Positions 60,161-64,000 of a stretch of 64,000 nucleotides of DNA are shown here, piece by piece. The notes under the pieces are model-generated. The model worked only from the letters and a program-made list of their open reading frames with translations, had not been told where the DNA came from and did not search any database. Within the stretch, counting starts at the first letter, position 1, and each line of letters begins with the position of its first letter. The stretch is taken from contig JANJTC010000003.1 of NCBI GenBank assembly GCA_024711325.1, positions 248,001-312,000 on the forward strand, given 5' to 3'. The translations under genes were made by a program, and so were the position numbers. The DNA is from Bacteriovoracaceae bacterium. Lineage in GTDB: Bacteria > Bdellovibrionota > Bacteriovoracia > Bacteriovoracales > Bacteriovoracaceae.

Positions 60161-61377
60161 AAATAATCGAGCTGCTTAAAAGTGATGACCCTCGTTATAA
60201 AGGTCATCTTTGGTTCTTTTTAGGGGCCTACTTTTTTGTTCTTTTTAATTATCCATTAGTCCGGGCAGCTGCCACTACCATGTTCTTTGAGGAATTCGGG
60301 GCCAAGTCTTCTCCCATTGCCTGGTTATGGACCGTCCTATTTCTTTCTATTTCCATCTTTATTTTTAATAAGTATCAGACTCGTCATACAGTCCAGAAGG
60401 TTTTTCTTTGGGCGTCTGTTCTTTCAATGTCCCTCTTGGGGCTAAGTACTTTAGGCTTTGTGCTCAAAATAAAATACCTCACTTATGTTTCCTTTATTTG
60501 GAAGGAAATCTATATCGTTTTGCAAATTCATCTACTGCTGGCCTATGCCAATAATTATTTTCACAAAGATGAGTTCAAGTTAATTGTTGGTCCGGTAGGA
60601 GCTGTCGGCAGTATTGGTGGAATTTTGGGTGGACTCCTGACAACATATATTGGCCGAGGGTGGGGGACCACTTCAGTTGCCTGGTTTTCATTATCTTTTG
60701 TCATTTTACCAGCATTGTTGTTTCTCTTCACACCCGTTCTCATCAGTACTGAAGAAAAAAAGAAAGGCCCTTCGCCTGTGGCCAGTTTGGATAGTAAAGA
60801 TCTCAAGAGGTATGTTTTTTACATCGCTGTAGTGGTCATGCTTTCTCAGTTTGTCATTAATATTGCGGATTTTAAGTTTAATCTTTCTTTTGAAAAGAGC
60901 ATTGGTCTTTCTAATGACAGGACGGCCTATTTGGGCCATGTCTATACCTGGACAAATTTATTAACTTTTATTTTACAGTTTATATGCCTGCCTCTAATTC
61001 TTCCGAGAATCTCTGAGAAGGCACTGCATTTCTTTATTCCTGTTTCCTATATCGCTGCAACTGCTAGTCTGATGTTTATTTCCGGCAACCTCCTCTTGCC
61101 GCTGGCGGCTTTTTATATTTATTTAAAAGCTGCTGACTATTCCTTATTTAGTGGTGGAAAAGAGCTGTTGTACCAGCCCTTAAGACCCGAACAAAAATAT
61201 GGGGCGAAATATCTCACTGATATGCTCGTGTATAGGTCATCTAAGGCCTTGATTGCTGCGGTCTTGATTTATCTGCAAACCTCTTTCATTCTTAATATGA
61301 TGATGATCATTTTCCTCCTGCTATGGCTGATTATGGTCGTTAAAATTTTCGGAATCCACCGTAGATTATTTAATTGA
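60157..61377 (+). CDS. nucleotide-translocase-like (NTT/Npt) major-facilitator transporter
   Basis: The 406-residue integral membrane protein has about eleven to twelve hydrophobic helices. Its later part resembles NTP/NDP exchangers and related MFS proteins: VINIADFKFNLSFEKSI, AYLGHVYTWTNLLTFILQF, and GGKELLYQPLRPEQKYGAKYLTDMLVYRS, near the family block (K-E-x-L-x-x-P-L-x-x-x-x-K-x-x-A-K). True NTTs have about 490-500 residues, so this is a shorter relative; the cargo is unknown. It is co-translated with the DtxR-type regulator, which would fit a metal-related cargo as well. Confidence 0.72.
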   Translation: MKIIELLKSDDPRYKGHLWFFLGAYFFVLFNYPLVRAAATTMFFEEFGAKSSPIAWLWTVLFLSISIFIFNKYQTRHTVQKVFLWASVLSMSLLGLSTLGFVLKIKYLTYVSFIWKEIYIVLQIHLLLAYANNYFHKDEFKLIVGPVGAVGSIGGILGGLLTTYIGRGWGTTSVAWFSLSFVILPALLFLFTPVLISTEEKKKGPSPVASLDSKDLKRYVFYIAVVVMLSQFVINIADFKFNLSFEKSIGLSNDRTAYLGHVYTWTNLLTFILQFICLPLILPRISEKALHFFIPVSYIAATASLMFISGNLLLPLAAFYIYLKAADYSLFSGGKELLYQPLRPEQKYGAKYLTDMLVYRSSKALIAAVLIYLQTSFILNMMMIIFLLLWLIMVVKIFGIHRRLFN

Positions 61378-61384
61378 GGAATTT

Positions 61385-63415
61385 ATGCAAAATCCACTAC
61401 TCGAAAAGCCATCGGCCAGCCATGGGGCCTACCCTTTTGATAAAGTTCAGCCTTCAGATTTTCTTCCGGCCTTAAAAGCTGCTATCGATACCGCTAAAGG
61501 GCGGCTTGAAGTCTTCAAAAAAGATAAACGAACTGATTTCCAACATGTCATAGTGGAAAAAGGGGACATCACAGAAGAAGTGGATTACATCGCCGGAATC
61601 TTCTTCAACCTTCATTCAGCAGAATGCACCGAGGAATTGGATAAAATCTCTCCGGAGATGTCAGAGCATCTGACACGTTTTGGAAATGATATATCGCTTG
61701 ATCCAGAGATTTTTGCCAAGGTTAAAATTTGTTACGATACCCGTCTTGCCCAAAAACTAAATAGCGAAGAAATGACGATTATTGAGAAGACTTATAAGTC
61801 CTTCGTGAGAAATGGCGCCCTTCTGGCGGAGAGTGAGAAGAGCAGAATGAGAGAGCTAGATGAGAAGCTAGCTAAACTGACCCTGGCCTTTTCACAGAAT
61901 GTTTTAAAGGCAACCAATGATTATTTGATGGAGATTACTGATAAGGCCGATCTCGATGGCCTGCCCGAAGGTGTGATTGAAGCAGCTGCTGAGCTTGCCG
62001 AGAAAAAAGGAAAGGCCGGTAGTTGGTGCTTTAGCTTGGATGTGCCATCCATGCTGCCGTTTATGACTTATTCTAAACGCCGTGATTTACGTAAGCAGTT
62101 ACTAACTGCCAGCTCTTCGAAAACTTTTAATACAAAATTTGATAATCAGGAAAACTTGAAAGAAATTCTGAAACTCCGAACTGAACGTGCCAAAATTTTG
62201 GGATTTAACACTCATGCAGACTATGTACTGGAAGAACGCATGGCCATGTCGCCAAAAAAGGTCATGGATTTTCTGGAAGAACTCCTCGCGAAGGCGAAAC
62301 CTCATGCCGAGAAAGATATTAATCGCCTGAAAAAACTTGCTCAGGAATTGGATGGCATCACTGATCTGCAGGCATACGACACTGCTTACTATTCAGAAAT
62401 TCTGAAAAAGCGTGAACTGGATATGGATGATGAAATGCTAAGACCCTATTTCAAGCTTGAGAGCGTGGTCGATGGTATTTTTAAAGTGGCCAATCTTCTC
62501 TATAGTCTTAACTTTAAGGAAGTTTTCGATATTCCGAAATATCACGAGGATGTCAGAACGTTTGAAGTCTATGACGAAGAAACTAAATCTTTTGTAGGTC
62601 TTTTTTACACAGATTTTTTTCCACGTCCAACCAAGCGTGGTGGGGCCTGGATGTCTGGGGTAAAAGAGCAGGGGATGTATCAAGGAAAAGTTGAACGTCC
62701 CCATATCATGATTGTTTGTAATTTCACCAAACCAACCAAAACCAAACCTTCACTTTTAACATTAGATGAAGTGCTGACTCTTTATCATGAATTTGGTCAT
62801 GCTCTCCATGGACTCTTGTCCAACGTTAAATATCGTGACCTCTCAGGCACCAATGTTTATTGGGACTTTGTAGAGCTTCCATCGCAAATTATGGAAAACT
62901 GGGTACTGGAAAAAGAATGCCTCGATCTTTTTGCTGTTCACTACGAAACAGGAGAGAAAATTCCAAATGAGCTGGTTCAAAAAATCAAAGCGAGTGGGAA
63001 ATTTTTGGAAGGTCTTGGCACATTAAGGCAGCTCTCTTTTGCCTTTCTCGATATGGCCTACCATACGGCCAATCCAGATACCATTAAGGACATTGCTGAA
63101 TTTGAATCTAAAACGATTGAGAAAACAACGCTGCTACCAAAAATTCCTGGTACCAGTATATCGACCTCATTTTCACATATTTTTGCCGGCGGTTATTCGG
63201 CCGGATACTACTCCTATAAATGGGCCGAAGTTCTGGATGCTGATGCATTTGAGTTCTTCCAAGTTTCTGGAATCTTCAATCGGGAAGTGGCCAGGAAATT
63301 CCGTGAGTTTATTCTTGAACGGGGTGGAACTGAGCACCCGATGGAACTGTATAAAAAATTCAGAGGTCAGGAGCCGGATGTTGGGGCCCTCCTCCGAAGG
63401 GCCGGACTTCATTAA
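61385..63415 (+). CDS. M3-family oligopeptidase (PrlC/oligopeptidase A type)
   Basis: The 676-residue cytoplasmic zinc peptidase shows LYHEFGHALHGLLS (HExxH) and then YWDFVELPSQIMENWV, where the glutamate of VELPSQ is the third zinc ligand. The C-terminal FAGGYSAGYYSYKWAEVLDADAF block of substrate-binding residues completes it. It degrades short peptides, for example signal-peptide remnants. GAGGAA precedes the ATG. It follows the transporter by 7 bases in the same direction, but the functional link is not evident. Length is normal. Confidence 0.96.
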   Translation: MQNPLLEKPSASHGAYPFDKVQPSDFLPALKAAIDTAKGRLEVFKKDKRTDFQHVIVEKGDITEEVDYIAGIFFNLHSAECTEELDKISPEMSEHLTRFGNDISLDPEIFAKVKICYDTRLAQKLNSEEMTIIEKTYKSFVRNGALLAESEKSRMRELDEKLAKLTLAFSQNVLKATNDYLMEITDKADLDGLPEGVIEAAAELAEKKGKAGSWCFSLDVPSMLPFMTYSKRRDLRKQLLTASSSKTFNTKFDNQENLKEILKLRTERAKILGFNTHADYVLEERMAMSPKKVMDFLEELLAKAKPHAEKDINRLKKLAQELDGITDLQAYDTAYYSEILKKRELDMDDEMLRPYFKLESVVDGIFKVANLLYSLNFKEVFDIPKYHEDVRTFEVYDEETKSFVGLFYTDFFPRPTKRGGAWMSGVKEQGMYQGKVERPHIMIVCNFTKPTKTKPSLLTLDEVLTLYHEFGHALHGLLSNVKYRDLSGTNVYWDFVELPSQIMENWVLEKECLDLFAVHYETGEKIPNELVQKIKASGKFLEGLGTLRQLSFAFLDMAYHTANPDTIKDIAEFESKTIEKTTLLPKIPGTSISTSFSHIFAGGYSAGYYSYKWAEVLDADAFEFFQVSGIFNREVARKFREFILERGGTEHPMELYKKFRGQEPDVGALLRRAGLH

Positions 63416-63418
63416 TCC

Positions 63419-63442
63419 AAAGGGACGATAAATCGTCCCTTT
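63419..63442 (+). terminator. terminator-like hairpin after M3 peptidase
   Basis: AAAGGGACGAT / ATCGTCCCTTT with a two-base centre; only a short T-run (TTTCATT) follows, so it is a weaker terminator. Confidence 0.6.
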
Positions 63443-63527
63443 CATTACCTGAAGAGAATCTAAAGTTTTATTAAGTTTACTCATAGATTATTCAAGGTTA
63501 GTTTGCGAAATTCCTATGAGGTCTGCA

Positions 63528-64000
63528 ATGCATGATAAATTTGAGCTCTACCACACTGCTCTGAGCTGGTTTGCAAAAAACCCTGAGATTTATCGGACTA
63601 GTCGTTATCAAGCGCTTGAAATTCTCTGTAAAAAAATTGCTGAAGTGATGGAGATCGAGCGCGTAGGTGTATGGTTCTTTACTGTCGACAAAGAGGCCAT
63701 GTACGAAGAGATGACCTACATTGTAGATGGTAAAAATACACAGGGTTCGATCATTAAGAGAAGTGATCTGCCAATTTATTTCAAACATATTCGTGAGGAA
63801 AGAGTTGTAACTTGTGAAAATACTTTTAGTGACGAAGCCACATCGGAATTAATTGAAAGCTACATGCAACCCCATAATGTTCATGCACTGCTTGATGCCC
63901 CGATCTTTTCTGATGGAGAGATGATTGGTGTTCTTTGTTGCGAAAAAGAAAGTGTACCCAAAAAATGGGATAACCCTGATAAGAACTTTTCAGTCAGCTG
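63528..64000 (+). CDS. GAF-domain sensor protein, C-terminus beyond window edge
   Basis: The frame is open to the end of the window (157 residues). ATG at 63528 is preferred because GAGG lies 6 bases before it; an in-frame ATG at 63516 is possible. Residues about 20-155 form a GAF domain: RYQALEILCKKIAEVMEIERVGVWFF, then HALLDAPIFSDGEMIGVLCCEKE, the usual A-P-I-x-x-x-G-x-x-x-G-V-L block. Such domains bind small ligands in histidine kinases, diguanylate cyclases or regulators. The output domain lies outside. Confidence 0.85.
   Translation, partial: MHDKFELYHTALSWFAKNPEIYRTSRYQALEILCKKIAEVMEIERVGVWFFTVDKEAMYEEMTYIVDGKNTQGSIIKRSDLPIYFKHIREERVVTCENTFSDEATSELIESYMQPHNVHALLDAPIFSDGEMIGVLCCEKESVPKKWDNPDKNFSVS

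Overview
The window looks like chromosome of a predatory or free-living Bdellovibrionota bacterium, most likely class Bacteriovoracia (Bacteriovorax/Peredibacter-like). This is inferred from the moderate-to-low GC coding style, a trmB-dnaG-rpoD cluster, a short single flagellin, an NTP-translocase-like transporter, and the unusual density of small secreted proteins, lipoproteins and beta-barrels. No marker fixes the genus. There is no rRNA, insertion sequence, phage module or CRISPR array; one tRNA gene is present (initiator tRNA-fMet).

Layout. 1-5121 (minus): a truncated nitroreductase, a secreted barrel-like protein and a SWIM/SNF2 helicase. 5222-9564 (minus): rpoD, dnaG and trmB, a macromolecular-synthesis operon. 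9654-12426: flagellin, a sugar-aminotransferase-like enzyme and two microproteins behind a good sigma-28-type promoter. 12477-15013 (minus): two envelope proteins and a Nudix hydrolase. 15147-20194 (plus): M50 protease, scpA, scpB, an RluB-type pseudouridine synthase and an RMND1/DUF155-like membrane protein. 20660-24181: tRNA-fMet followed by an accessory stretch (DUF4160/DUF2442 pair, XRE regulator with divergent partner, lipoprotein, SET-domain protein).

24654-43921 is the most unusual part, an envelope-dominated accessory region. It holds two paralogous membrane proteins with collagen-like Gly-X-Asp/Gly-X-Asn tails plus a third tail-less paralog, a papain-like protease operon, a giant Ig-repeat/FGE-like lipoprotein, and a TlpA-type thioredoxin. 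It also holds three HTTM (vitamin-K-carboxylase-like) membrane proteins, two paired with small 'MFAP'-motif proteins and one carrying the MFAP domain as a C-terminal fusion, then a gluzincin-like metalloprotease and a DCC-family thiol protein. trpS sits inside it.

44057-64000 mixes housekeeping genes (tyrS, deoC, an RlmL-like methyltransferase, ahcY, rpiB, M3 oligopeptidase, acyl-CoA dehydrogenase) with candidate novel items: a Hpt-like protein without its histidine, a putative PD-(D/E)xK nuclease followed by two overlapping OmpR-type regulators that both lack the receiver lysine, and a DtxR-type regulator coupled to a nucleotide-translocase-like transporter.

A theme across the window is genes with no Shine-Dalgarno whose start codon lies 5-8 bases after a -10 hexamer (Nudix, M50, DUF4160, XRE, 31130 barrel, trpS, rpiB, DtxR-type). 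These look like leaderless transcripts. All assignments come from reading motifs by eye; no database search or alignment was run.
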